Below, in pieces: positions 1 to 6,977 of a stretch of DNA of 10,526 nt. The stretch is from an uncultured Cocleimonas sp. GTDB taxonomy: Bacteria; Pseudomonadota; Gammaproteobacteria; Thiotrichales; Thiotrichaceae. A model generated the notes under the pieces. It saw only the letters and a program-made list of their open reading frames with translations, ran no database searches and was not told the DNA's origin. Position 1 is the first letter of the stretch; each line of letters starts with the position of its first letter. Position numbers and translations under genes: made by a program. The stretch is from positions 1 to 10,526 of the forward strand of contig CALJIH010000271.1 of NCBI GenBank assembly GCA_937974135.1, in the 5' to 3' direction.

Positions 1-473
1 AACATTAAATATTCAATAGTAATGCCATTATCATTGATATCCGCCATCTCACGATGAAGTTTTGCACAGAAACCACAATCAATATCAGTAAATACGGTTA
101 ATACATGTTTTTCATCTTTGGCTTTAAAAACAACGGGTTTATTGTCCTGTGCTTTTAATATTTTTTTACGAATAGATTGTTTCGCTTCATCGGATAGATT
201 TTTCCTTGTTTCAAGTTCAATCATATCACCCGCCAAAAAGTATTTACCATCATCAGAAAAGTATACGACCTCAGTCCCGTACATGACTTCAAAGACATTT
301 GGTAACTGGCTTTTTTTGATTGAAGTTGGTTCAGATCTAAACTGACCTTTTAATTGTGCTTTAAGCTTTGTAATTTTAGCTTCTACGTCGTCATCATTTG
401 CTGCATGCGATAACGCAAATGGTGAAATTAATAATACACTTAACAGTAAACCCTTTATTATTTTATTTTTCAT
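1..473 (-). CDS. dsbC: DsbC-type thiol:disulfide interchange protein (partial, C-terminus outside window)
   Basis: Periplasmic disulfide isomerase that reshuffles wrong disulfides in exported proteins and is kept reduced by DsbD in the known family. The 157 visible codons begin with ATG at 473-471. A signal peptide follows: basic MKNKIIK, a hydrophobic stretch to about residue 20, and a likely cleavage after LSHA (residue 24). Residues about 25-110 match the N-terminal dimerisation domain (FEVMYGTEVVYFSDDGKYFLAGD). The thioredoxin-like domain starts with HVLTVFTDIDCGFC, placing the redox motif CGFC at residues 133-136; E. coli DsbC has CGYC. The rest of the thioredoxin fold lies beyond base 1. 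A GGGA sequence six bases before the ATG could serve as ribosome binding site. The gene follows xerD on the same strand after 100 bases, an order common in gammaproteobacteria, and seems to have its own promoter. DsbG is the main alternative, but the domain order and xerD linkage favour DsbC. Confidence 0.93.
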   Translation of the reverse strand, partial: MKNKIIKGLLLSVLLISPFALSHAANDDDVEAKITKLKAQLKGQFRSEPTSIKKSQLPNVFEVMYGTEVVYFSDDGKYFLAGDMIELETRKNLSDEAKQSIRKKILKAQDNKPVVFKAKDEKHVLTVFTDIDCGFCAKLHREMADINDNGITIEYLM

Positions 474-504
474 TTTAAATCCCATTAATTTAAGACATTC
501 TTTT

Positions 505-532
505 ATTATAACCTATTGTACTGTCATGTGAA
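505..532 (-). promoter_or_regulatory. Predicted sigma70 promoter of dsbC
   Basis: On the minus strand a TTCACA hexamer (532-527, 5 of 6 to consensus) is separated by 16 bases from a perfect TATAAT (510-505). Transcription would start near 498, giving a leader of about 25 bases before the dsbC ATG. This suggests dsbC need not depend on read-through from xerD. It is a pattern match only. Confidence 0.55.
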
Positions 533-573
533 AAACCTTAGAAACATTGTACGTTTAGAAAATAATTTTAGAT

Positions 574-1470
574 TCAACCACGAGGGTGATGTTCTTGATG
601 TAAGCTTTGTAATCTACTTTTTGCGATGTGTGTGTAAATTTGCGTAGTTGACAAATCACTGTGACCAAGCAACAACTGTACGACTCTTAAATCTGCCCCA
701 TAGTTCAATAAATGTGTGGCAAACGCATGGCGCAAGGTATGTGGTGATAGCTTTTGTTTAATACCTGCTTGAATCGCATATCGTTTAATTAAATACCAAA
801 ACGCTTGGCGTGTCATACCTGAACCACGTTTGGTTACAAATAATGAATTAGACACCCCCCCACTTTTAAGCAGTTCTGAACGAGCTTCATCTAAGTATTT
901 ATTTATCCATATGACTGCCTCATCACCCATAGGAACTAAACGTTCTTTATTGCCCTTACCGATGACACGCACTACTCCTTGTTGTAGGTTTATTTGCTTA
1001 TACTCTAAAGTGACTAGCTCACTAACACGTAAACCTGTAGCATATAACAACTCAAGCATAGCCCTATCACGCAAACCTATCGGCTCTGACAGATTTGGGG
1101 CATGTAACAAAGCTTCTACATTTGCTTCACTTAAACTACTTGGTAATGGTTTACTCAGCTTTGGCAGCTCAATTAATGCAGTAGGGTCTTCATTTATGTG
1201 TCTTTCTCGTAATTGATAGCGAAAAAATCGTCTTAATGTCGATATGGTTCTAGCCACACTTCTGGTCTTACTTCCTTGTTTTATTCTTAAAGTTATATAT
1301 TCGAGCAGCTCTGAGTTTGTTGACTGTAATAAGGTTCTTTTATTTTTAACTTGCCACTCCGCTAATGCTTTTAGGTCTCTACCATAAGCCGCGAGAGTAT
1401 TCTGACTAAGACCTCGCTCAGACCAAAGAGCATCAAGAAATGATTCAATGACTGTTAATTCGTTTTTCAA
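574..1470 (-). CDS. xerD: Site-specific tyrosine recombinase XerD
   Basis: XerD works with XerC at the chromosomal dif site to resolve chromosome dimers, under FtsK control in the known family. At 298 residues it equals E. coli XerD in length. The N-terminal SAM-like core-binding domain spans about residues 1-105 (LSQNTLAAYGRDL, ARTISTLRRFFRY). The catalytic domain carries R148 in ATGLRVSEL, K172 in GKGNKERLVP, H244 and R247 in SPHTLRHAFATHLL, H270 in LGHSDLSTTQIYTH, and the nucleophile Y279, all at the E. coli numbers. The start is TTG (1470-1468): an in-frame TAA lies about 20 bases upstream, the first internal Met is residue 138, and AAAGAGA precedes it at suitable spacing. Residues 201-207 (LKSGGVS) are encoded by a copy of the G-rich repeat, in a loop before the conserved MTRQAFW. 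The neighbour downstream is dsbC; the phosphatase gene is divergent. Confidence 0.97.
   Translation of the reverse strand: MKNELTVIESFLDALWSERGLSQNTLAAYGRDLKALAEWQVKNKRTLLQSTNSELLEYITLRIKQGSKTRSVARTISTLRRFFRYQLRERHINEDPTALIELPKLSKPLPSSLSEANVEALLHAPNLSEPIGLRDRAMLELLYATGLRVSELVTLEYKQINLQQGVVRVIGKGNKERLVPMGDEAVIWINKYLDEARSELLKSGGVSNSLFVTKRGSGMTRQAFWYLIKRYAIQAGIKQKLSPHTLRHAFATHLLNYGADLRVVQLLLGHSDLSTTQIYTHIAKSRLQSLHQEHHPRG
851..870 (-). repeat. G-rich repeat, copy A (inside xerD)
   Basis: On the minus strand this reads CTTAAAAGTGGGGGGGTGTC. It is identical over 20 bases to copy D at 8614-8633 and over the 17-base core to copy C. It is in frame in xerD and covers L201 to S207, with consecutive GGG GGG GTG codons that are unusual in this AT-rich sequence. 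Confidence 0.8.
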
Positions 1471-1560
1471 TTTTATCTCTTTACGTTTTTATAACTTCAA
1501 CAGTTTCTATCGTGTTCTTTAATACAACGGCAATAGCAAAAATATAGTTTTTAAATTTAG

Positions 1561-1582
1561 TATAATGTGCTATTACTATAAT
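1561..1582 (+). promoter_or_regulatory. Possible -10 elements of the phosphatase gene
   Basis: Two perfect TATAAT hexamers lie at 1561-1566 and 1577-1582, upstream of the ATG at 1601. Neither has a convincing -35 box at 16-18 bases, and no clear Shine-Dalgarno sequence precedes the ATG. One of them probably drives the gene with a very short leader (about 12-28 bases). AT richness makes chance TATAAT matches likely. Confidence 0.3.
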
Positions 1583-1600
1583 TCCTATCAATCTTAATCT

Positions 1601-2368
1601 ATGACACCTTTTTTAAAAACCGCGATAGCAGCAGCGGAAGCTGCCCAAGAAGTGATTCAGAAATATTACGCAGGTAGTTTTGAAATAGAAATAAAACCAG
1701 ATGAGACACCAGTCACCATTGCTGATATAGAAACAGAAAAAACAATCAAGAAAATTATTTTAGATGCATTTCCCAACCATGGTTTTTTTGGTGAAGAAAC
1801 AGGTAAAGTTAATGAAGATGCGGAATATAATTGGTTGATAGATCCTATTGACGGCACTAAAAGTTTTGTCAGAGGTTATCCATTTTTTTCTACGCAGATA
1901 GCTTTAATGCATCAAGGCGAACTGATTCTTGGAGTATCAAACAGTCCAGAATTTAAAGAGATGGCTTATGCTGAAAAAGGCTATGGTGCCTGGCTAAACG
2001 GTAATAAAATAAATGTAAGCGATATTGACTCGATTAAACAATCTACATTATCACTAGGTAACATTGCGAGCATTGCAACAAAACCTCAATGGCAAAACGT
2101 TGGACACTTAGTGAGCTCGGTAAATCGTATTCGTGGTTATGGTGATTTTTATCATTACCATTTATTGGCAAGTGGTAAAATAGACTTAATTTTAGAATCA
2201 GACGTTAATATTTTAGATATTGCTGCCCTAGCGGTTATTGTCAGAGAAGCTGGTGGAATTTTTACTGATTTAACAGGTAACGAACTCAGTTTAGATACCA
2301 CTACTGTTTTAGCTTCTAATTCTAAAGATGTACACCAGGAAGTATTGGAAAATATCTCTTACTCCTAA
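1601..2368 (+). CDS. Inositol-monophosphatase-family phosphatase, HisN-like (probable histidinol-phosphatase)
   Basis: Mg-dependent phosphatase of the IMPase superfamily, 255 residues, a normal family length, and no signal peptide, so cytoplasmic. Metal-site motifs are visible: GEE at 64-66, DPIDGT at 81-86 (D81, D84, T86) and a late Asp at D206 in NILDIAAL, corresponding to E70, D90, D93, T95 and D220 of human IMPase. Several features resemble the histidinol-phosphatase (HisN) branch more than inositol phosphatase or CysQ: DGTKSFVRGYPFF after the metal motif, RIRGYGDFYHYHLLASGKIDL at about 176-196, and an N-x-x-D-x-AAL motif instead of WD-x-AG. The likely reaction is then L-histidinol phosphate to histidinol, the penultimate part of histidine synthesis. 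No other his gene is nearby, so substrate assignment is inferred. The ATG start gives a typical N-terminal helix. The gene is divergent from xerD and converges with the next gene at a 14-base gap. Confidence 0.8.
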   Translation: MTPFLKTAIAAAEAAQEVIQKYYAGSFEIEIKPDETPVTIADIETEKTIKKIILDAFPNHGFFGEETGKVNEDAEYNWLIDPIDGTKSFVRGYPFFSTQIALMHQGELILGVSNSPEFKEMAYAEKGYGAWLNGNKINVSDIDSIKQSTLSLGNIASIATKPQWQNVGHLVSSVNRIRGYGDFYHYHLLASGKIDLILESDVNILDIAALAVIVREAGGIFTDLTGNELSLDTTTVLASNSKDVHQEVLENISYS

Positions 2369-2382
2369 ATAATTAATAAATA

Positions 2383-2928
2383 TTAGTTAGCAACGTTCAT
2401 TTGGTCTGAAACACAAATACCAATTAATAATTCTCGGTGGACCTGAGAATATTGATTACGTTGCCCCAATTGTTGCCTGCACTGTCTTTTTAAAACAAGT
2501 TCCCTTTTTTGCTTACTATTTAAAGCATCTTCAGAGGTAATTGTATTCTGAAAAGTTTCTTGGTAATTACTCATAACACAATTAACGGTTGCTAATTCAA
2601 GCGTAATTTGATCTTTAATTTCTTTACTTAAGAGATTGGTACAATGTTCTGTTATTTGCTCTTTATTCATACTATCAAGCAAAGCATTACCTCTAGAGTC
2701 AATAATTTCAGGGTTATAAGAATCCACTACTGAATCATTTGAATCAGTAGTTTCTATAATTTTTGTTTGTTCAGGGATGGGTAAAACAGTAGATGGTTTA
2801 GGTGTGGATTTTAAATAATCACCCCAGTGATAATTAATACCCAAATAAATCAAAAGTAATGCCAATATCGCCGAAAGTATTGTTACTCGTATAAAGGGTT
2901 TAAAGGTTGAAGATTTCGACTGTGACAT
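2383..2928 (-). CDS. Hypothetical single-pass membrane protein with four periplasmic cysteines
   Basis: I do not recognise this 181-residue protein. Its N-terminus is polar and basic (MSQSKSSTFKPFIR), followed by one hydrophobic segment at about 14-33. That predicts an inner-membrane anchor with the bulk of the protein in the periplasm. Residues 40-80 are rich in Pro, Ser, Thr and acidic residues and look like a flexible linker. Residues about 82-178 form a predicted helical domain with exactly four cysteines, C96, C117, C150 and C172, as in EHCTNLL, TVNCVMS, KRQCRQQ and GICVSDQ. An even number outside the membrane suggests two disulfides. The start is ATG with only a weak ACGG-like sequence nearby. 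It lies 243 bases downstream of the autokinase gene on the same strand, with a repeat copy between, and converges with the phosphatase gene. Coding status is supported by the coherent anchor-linker-domain architecture. Function is unknown. Confidence 0.72.
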   Translation of the reverse strand: MSQSKSSTFKPFIRVTILSAILALLLIYLGINYHWGDYLKSTPKPSTVLPIPEQTKIIETTDSNDSVVDSYNPEIIDSRGNALLDSMNKEQITEHCTNLLSKEIKDQITLELATVNCVMSNYQETFQNTITSEDALNSKQKRELVLKRQCRQQLGQRNQYSQVHRELLIGICVSDQMNVAN

Positions 2929-3171
2929 ACCGTAATATTATCAAAACTTACTGTATATTTAATAGATCTGTTTTGAAATAAACTAAAAAGACAGTTATGT
3001 AGAGCTCTTGCACTGAGCTTAATTGAAATATGTCGAATATTTATGCTGATCTAGTCGAAGCACACCCCCCTACTTTTCGGCGTTTTATAATCGTTCTGCT
3101 TGAGTATATTGTTTCAACATGAACTTGCTAAAGCTTGATAGTTTTTATCAGTTTACTATGAATAAATATAA
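2929..3171. other. Intergenic region between autokinase and four-Cys protein genes
   Basis: AT-rich spacer holding repeat copy B (3061-3080). No convincing intrinsic terminator was found after the autokinase stop. The minus-strand sequence TGATA-AAAAC-TATCA can pair only as a 5-bp stem and has no U-run. No clear promoter for the 2928 gene stands out either. Confidence 0.5.
3061..3080 (-). repeat. G-rich repeat, copy B (variant)
   Basis: On the minus strand this reads CCGAAAAGTAGGGGGGTGTG, matching the 17-base core of the other copies at 15 of 17 positions (first G of the run is A, last C is G). It shares the CCG prefix with copy C. It ends 132 bases before the ATG of the four-cysteine protein, G-rich strand sense. 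Confidence 0.7.
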
Positions 3172-5415
3172 TCAAGCGTAACTACTGTTTTTGTCTTCTA
3201 ATAACAATTCTGTTTTAGGCTTTCTATGATACTTAGCGTAATACTTTTCATTAGTCACAGGGTTTTTAGAATTCACTATTAAAAATCCAGCTATATTATC
3301 TTTAACTCTTCTAAGTTGACCTAAGACTGATTTGATAGTTTTAGCATTCATAGCATCTTCACGCGCTACAATTACCGTTGATGTTGCAAGAGAAGTTAAC
3401 ACCAATGAGTCTGCAAAGCCATTTACGGGGGGTGCATCAATGATCACATAGTCAAATATACTGCCACCTTGAGTAGTTAGGTATGACATACGTTCATGAC
3501 TTAATAGACTGACAGGATCAACATCGTAATCACCAGCTGTAATAGCATATAAACCAGGAACTTTTTTAACTGGCTGGGTGATCCCAACTAGGTCAATCTG
3601 TCCTTTGAGATAATGAGTCAAACCCATTTTATTACTGATATCTAACTTTTCATGTAAAGTGGCGTTTCTCACGTCCGCATCAACCAATAATACCTTTTTG
3701 CCCATTTGTGCATAGGAACATGCAATATTTGAGGCGGTGGTGCTCTTGCCTTCTCCTGAATTCACACTAGTAATTAACATCACATGATCTTCATCAGGTC
3801 TAAACATTAAACGAATATTCGTCGCCAGAATTCGATAAGCTTCTGCCGGAGCCGTTTGTGGCATTGTGTAAGCAATCATATCAAGTTGCTTTTTCATCTT
3901 AGATTTTGTTACTTTAGGAATCATTCCCAAAATAGGCAAACCAGTGATACGTTCAAGATCATCAGATGATTTTATGCTTTTATCGATTGCTTCGCGTAAA
4001 AATGCAAAGGCTAAACCAAGAATCAAACCTGAGAGCAAACCAACAAGGAGATTAACTTTTGGGCGTGGTCGATATTTTGTAACTGGAGTAACGGCTGGTT
4101 CAACAATACTAATGCTACTGGTTTGTGCTTGAGATGCTACGCCAATCTCTTCTCTTCTTTGTAACAGGCTATTAAAAAGTTTGTTACTGTTTTCAGCATT
4201 ACGTTTAAGATTTTTATAATCTACGCCACTATCTTGAAGGGTTCTCATGGTTGCATTGAAATCTTTTAGCTCTTTTCTGATCTTATCTTCTTGACGTTTT
4301 GCAGCTTTAAAGTCAGCTTCCATAGAACGTTGGATATTACCCATTTCTCTATTTAGTTTATCTTTTGCTGCGTTAATCTGCTGCTGTAATCGCTGCATAT
4401 CAGGGTAATTTGGCTTGAATGTTTTTAGCATTTCTTGATAATCGCCTTCAAGACCCACTAATCGAGCTTTCAGACTTGTTACAACAGGATTGGTTAAAAC
4501 AGTCGATACACTTCCAGCTTTTTTCATTTGAAGAAATAAGCTCTCTGCTTCGATTCGACGAATCTCAGCTTGCACTAATGCTGAATCTAAATTTTCTAGT
4601 TTTTTAACTTGACGCGTTTGATTTTCATCAACTCCTAATATGCCATTTTCATTTGCATATTGGACAAGTGTTAACTCATCGTTCTTTAATTTCTGACCTG
4701 CTTCTTCTATCTGTTTATCTAAGAAGTTTTTTGCGTACGTGCCAGTTTCACTTTTAGTTTGAATTTGTGAAGTAATAAAATTCTCAACAATACTAGTTAC
4801 TACTTTTTTCGCCTCTTCAGGTGTACGCGCTTCGTAAAAAATCTCAACTAAATGCGAGCCTGAAATCGGTTGAACAAATAAGTTTTCAAAAAACAAACCT
4901 GTATAATCTATTTTCTGCGGCTTATTAGCCTTCTTTTTCGAACCCCCTAACCCAATAGCTTCAAGCGTTTTTCCTATGAATGACTTCTCTTCCTTAGGAA
5001 CTAAACTTGATTCTAAAGAAAGATCATCGATAACTTTTTGTGCAACCACTCTACTGCGCAACATTTCATAGCGCGTTCTAAAGAATGGATCATTTAGCGA
5101 ATCAACAGAATTAACAGGCTTAGAGGTTCTACCAAAATCTACGATTTCAGCCCCTTCTCGTTCTATTTGAATGGTGGCATTAGCGCGATAAGTTGGTTTT
5201 AAAGATAAAGTGTATAAAGTCACTAGTGTTAAAACAGTGAGTAAAGTGAGTAGAATAGTCCATTTACGTCTTGCGAGTATCGTTAATACATCACTCAAAG
5301 ACGTATCATGAGATTCTGCAACCGTTGGACCAACATAGCTTGGTGCTAATGGCATTAGTTTGTTGTCAACCATTTGAATCTGATTGTTATTTTTCTGAGT
5401 TGTTAAAACTGACAT
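3172..5415 (-). CDS. Polysaccharide co-polymerase with fused bacterial tyrosine autokinase (Wzc/ExoP type)
   Basis: Inner-membrane regulator of polysaccharide chain length and export, 747 residues as usual for fused Wzz-BY-kinase proteins. In order: cytoplasmic N-terminus; first membrane helix about 52-71; Wzz domain about 75-200; long periplasmic coiled-coil region about 225-425; proline-rich segment KYRPRPK at 447-453; second helix about 454-474; kinase domain from about 520. The kinase shows Walker A SVNSGEGKST (550-559), Walker A' VLLVDADVR (575-583) and Walker B YVIIDAPP (656-663). The usual Pro before GEGKS is Ser here. The tail holds Y725, Y726, Y729 and Y746, a modest cluster of likely autophosphorylation sites. 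The ATG is preceded by TAAGG at good spacing. The gene is divergent from the polymerase/flippase pair, which it probably regulates. No Wza-like export protein or cognate phosphatase is in the window. Confidence 0.92.
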   Translation of the reverse strand: MSVLTTQKNNNQIQMVDNKLMPLAPSYVGPTVAESHDTSLSDVLTILARRKWTILLTLLTVLTLVTLYTLSLKPTYRANATIQIEREGAEIVDFGRTSKPVNSVDSLNDPFFRTRYEMLRSRVVAQKVIDDLSLESSLVPKEEKSFIGKTLEAIGLGGSKKKANKPQKIDYTGLFFENLFVQPISGSHLVEIFYEARTPEEAKKVVTSIVENFITSQIQTKSETGTYAKNFLDKQIEEAGQKLKNDELTLVQYANENGILGVDENQTRQVKKLENLDSALVQAEIRRIEAESLFLQMKKAGSVSTVLTNPVVTSLKARLVGLEGDYQEMLKTFKPNYPDMQRLQQQINAAKDKLNREMGNIQRSMEADFKAAKRQEDKIRKELKDFNATMRTLQDSGVDYKNLKRNAENSNKLFNSLLQRREEIGVASQAQTSSISIVEPAVTPVTKYRPRPKVNLLVGLLSGLILGLAFAFLREAIDKSIKSSDDLERITGLPILGMIPKVTKSKMKKQLDMIAYTMPQTAPAEAYRILATNIRLMFRPDEDHVMLITSVNSGEGKSTTASNIACSYAQMGKKVLLVDADVRNATLHEKLDISNKMGLTHYLKGQIDLVGITQPVKKVPGLYAITAGDYDVDPVSLLSHERMSYLTTQGGSIFDYVIIDAPPVNGFADSLVLTSLATSTVIVAREDAMNAKTIKSVLGQLRRVKDNIAGFLIVNSKNPVTNEKYYAKYHRKPKTELLLEDKNSSYA

Positions 5416-5470
5416 TCCCTACCTTACTTAACCCTAGCGGATTTATTATTAATGTTTGATATGGACAAAC

Positions 5471-5500
5471 TTTATATTTATTTGTTCCATCCTATAGCAA
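5471..5500 (-). promoter_or_regulatory. Predicted sigma70 promoter of the autokinase gene
   Basis: On the minus strand TTGCTA (5500-5495) is followed after 18 bases by TATAAA (5476-5471). Transcription would start near 5464, giving a leader of about 50 bases before the ATG at 5415. The -35 box is only a moderate match. Confidence 0.4.
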
Positions 5501-5534
5501 TGTGTAGGGTGTTGTAAGCTTTCTGTTCTAATCG

Positions 5535-5563
5535 TTAACAAATATTAGACAAAAGGGTATAAA
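5535..5563 (+). promoter_or_regulatory. Predicted sigma70 promoter of the polymerase-flippase operon
   Basis: TTAACA (5535-5540, 5 of 6 to consensus) and TATAAA (5558-5563, 5 of 6) are separated by the optimal 17 bases. Transcription would begin near 5570. The leader before the ATG at 5754 would be about 185 bases and would include repeat copy C as RNA. Confidence 0.55.
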
Positions 5564-5607
5564 TTAATAATTCTTGTATAAAAAGCTTCATTAAAGGCTT
5601 AAAACAA

Positions 5608-5627
5608 CCGAAAAGTGGGGGGGTGTC
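5608..5627 (+). repeat. G-rich repeat, copy C
   Basis: Reads CCGAAAAGTGGGGGGGTGTC. The 17-base core at 5611-5627 is identical to copies A and D. It lies 126 bases before the polymerase/ligase start and about 40 bases downstream of the predicted transcription start, G-rich strand sense. Confidence 0.8.
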
Positions 5628-5753
5628 ATTTATCAATTAAATATCTATTTTTAAACCTTTTTTCATGATTTATGTTCTGCTTATCTGCTTAATAGTTACA
5701 CAATTAGAAAATACGTTTAGAATACTCAGATTAGCGTACTTTTATAGTGATTA

Positions 5754-6977
5754 ATGCAATCAAATACACTCAATAGTTCCAACCAACCTGTAAATTCTTT
5801 ACAGAGTAAAAGTGTGGGCCTGATTACCACAGGCTCATTGTTTATGAGTTTGTTTTTTATCTTCTCTATTCCATGGGGAAACGCTGTTTGGGATGGCTTA
5901 AGTAGAATTTTTGGACTTCTTGCTTTTGGTGCAGTAGGACTTGCATTTATCAGTGGAGGAACACGCGGAAAATTTACTTTTTTTCATTTAGCAATAGCAT
6001 TATTAGGCGTTTGGTTTATTTTATCTTTAATCTGGACCCCAGATTTTGAGCGTGGTAAAGAGCTGTTAATCACCACATTACAGTTAATGCTATTAACGTT
6101 GTTAGTTACCATAAATATCGATAATAGAAAGAAAAACTTATTGCTGTTTTATCACAGTTACGTATTAGGTAATTTAGTGGGTTCGGGCATAATTATATAT
6201 AACTTTTTAAATGGGATTGAGTCCATTTACTATCAACGTTATGCGATCCCAACTCTTGATATTGATGGTCAATCAATCATGCTGACATTAGCTATGCCTA
6301 TGGCCGCATATTTGACCACACAATACAAAAACAAACTCATAAAAATTACCTACATAATAGTGATACCTACCATTGTTTTTGCCGTGTTTTTAACCGGTAC
6401 AAGAACGGCTTCTATCGTTGGTATTATTGGTATATTGTATTGGTTAATCACCTACAGAAATGCATCATTTAGAATTAAAACAACGTTTTTCATATTATTT
6501 ATAACGTCTATGATTGCCGCAGTAAGTCTTGCTCCAAAGGAGTCGTTAGATAGAATTTTATCTTCAGGACAATCTATTAGCAGTGGTACTTTAAATAATC
6601 GGACAGTGATTTGGGGCGCCTCTATAGAACAATGGAAACTATCGCCCATTATCGGTAATGGTGTGGGTAGCTTAGAGTATGTGCTGAACACCAAACATGT
6701 TGAATATGATAGTGCACACAGTACCTATATACATTTATTAACAGAAAATGGTTTGATCGGACTTGGTCTATATTTATTAATGATTTTAAGCATTATTTAT
6801 TATGGTTTAAAATCGCCAAATTCAGATATGCTCTTTATAATGGCACTACTTACAACCATACTGGTGAGTCAAATTACCCAACACACTCATTTTCATAAAG
6901 AGACATGGTTTGCTTTAACCGTTTTAGCTGTGCACGCTTATTATTCATCTATAAATAAGAATAAAACCTCCCAGTAA
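5754..6977 (+). CDS. Wzy_C-family O-antigen polymerase or ligase
   Basis: Polytopic inner-membrane protein, 407 residues, that joins undecaprenyl-linked sugar units to each other (Wzy) or to lipid A-core or another acceptor (WaaL). About ten to twelve hydrophobic segments are evident, starting near residue 22. Family signature regions are present. TGTRTA (214-219) sits at the end of a membrane helix. A periplasmic loop at about 255-325 holds NNRTVIW (281-287), GNGVGS (301-306) and AHSTYIHLLTENGLIGL (321-337), where the His322 region matches the conserved loop His of Wzy_C proteins. Polymerase and ligase cannot be told apart from motifs; the company of a co-polymerase and a flippase leans to polymerase. 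The ATG at 5754 has only a weak AGTGA ribosome binding site. It overlaps the flippase gene by one base (TAATG) and the two are surely one transcript. No glycosyltransferase genes accompany it. Confidence 0.85.
   Translation: MQSNTLNSSNQPVNSLQSKSVGLITTGSLFMSLFFIFSIPWGNAVWDGLSRIFGLLAFGAVGLAFISGGTRGKFTFFHLAIALLGVWFILSLIWTPDFERGKELLITTLQLMLLTLLVTINIDNRKKNLLLFYHSYVLGNLVGSGIIIYNFLNGIESIYYQRYAIPTLDIDGQSIMLTLAMPMAAYLTTQYKNKLIKITYIIVIPTIVFAVFLTGTRTASIVGIIGILYWLITYRNASFRIKTTFFILFITSMIAAVSLAPKESLDRILSSGQSISSGTLNNRTVIWGASIEQWKLSPIIGNGVGSLEYVLNTKHVEYDSAHSTYIHLLTENGLIGLGLYLLMILSIIYYGLKSPNSDMLFIMALLTTILVSQITQHTHFHKETWFALTVLAVHAYYSSINKNKTSQ

Larger units (their letters stand above)
5416..5753. other. Divergent control region of the polysaccharide module
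   Basis: This 338-base gap holds no gene that I can see. It contains a leftward promoter candidate (5471-5500), a rightward promoter candidate (5535-5563) and G-rich repeat copy C (5608-5627). The two -35 boxes are only 34 bases apart, back to back, so one regulator could act on both directions. No JUMPstart/ops motif (GGCGGTAGC) was seen. Further -10-like boxes nearer the gene include TAGAAT and TATAGT at about 5720-5747, both without good -35 boxes. Confidence 0.6.

Noticed and set aside
118..345. 75-codon plus-strand open frame
   Set aside because: Antisense to dsbC, which shows a signal peptide and CGFC motif in the opposite frame.
830..1216. 128-codon plus-strand open frame
   Set aside because: It is antisense to xerD, whose catalytic motifs are complete; the frame has no recognisable protein character.
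2366..2385. Bidirectional terminator in the 14-base convergent gap
   Set aside because: The gap is AT-rich and only imperfectly self-complementary, with no GC stem.
3130..3160. Hairpin TGATA-AAAAC-TATCA after the autokinase gene as a terminator
   Set aside because: Only five AT-rich pairs and no U-run in the expected position.
3425..3440. Another G6 run (ACGGGGGGTGC) resembling the repeat
   Set aside because: It lies in the Walker B coding sequence of the autokinase (codons for Ala-Pro-Pro-Val) and lacks the AAAAGT prefix and TGTC end.
5608..5627. G-rich element as the terminal repeat of an insertion sequence
   Set aside because: No transposase or paired inverted copy bounds any segment of IS size; copies A/B and C/D face opposite ways but enclose only resident genes, with no target duplication seen.
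5416..5753. JUMPstart/ops element for RfaH in the polysaccharide leader
   Set aside because: The GGCGGTAGC core was not found on either strand of this region.
6452..6694. 80-codon minus-strand open frame
   Set aside because: Antisense to the conserved periplasmic loop region of the Wzy_C-family gene; no independent support.
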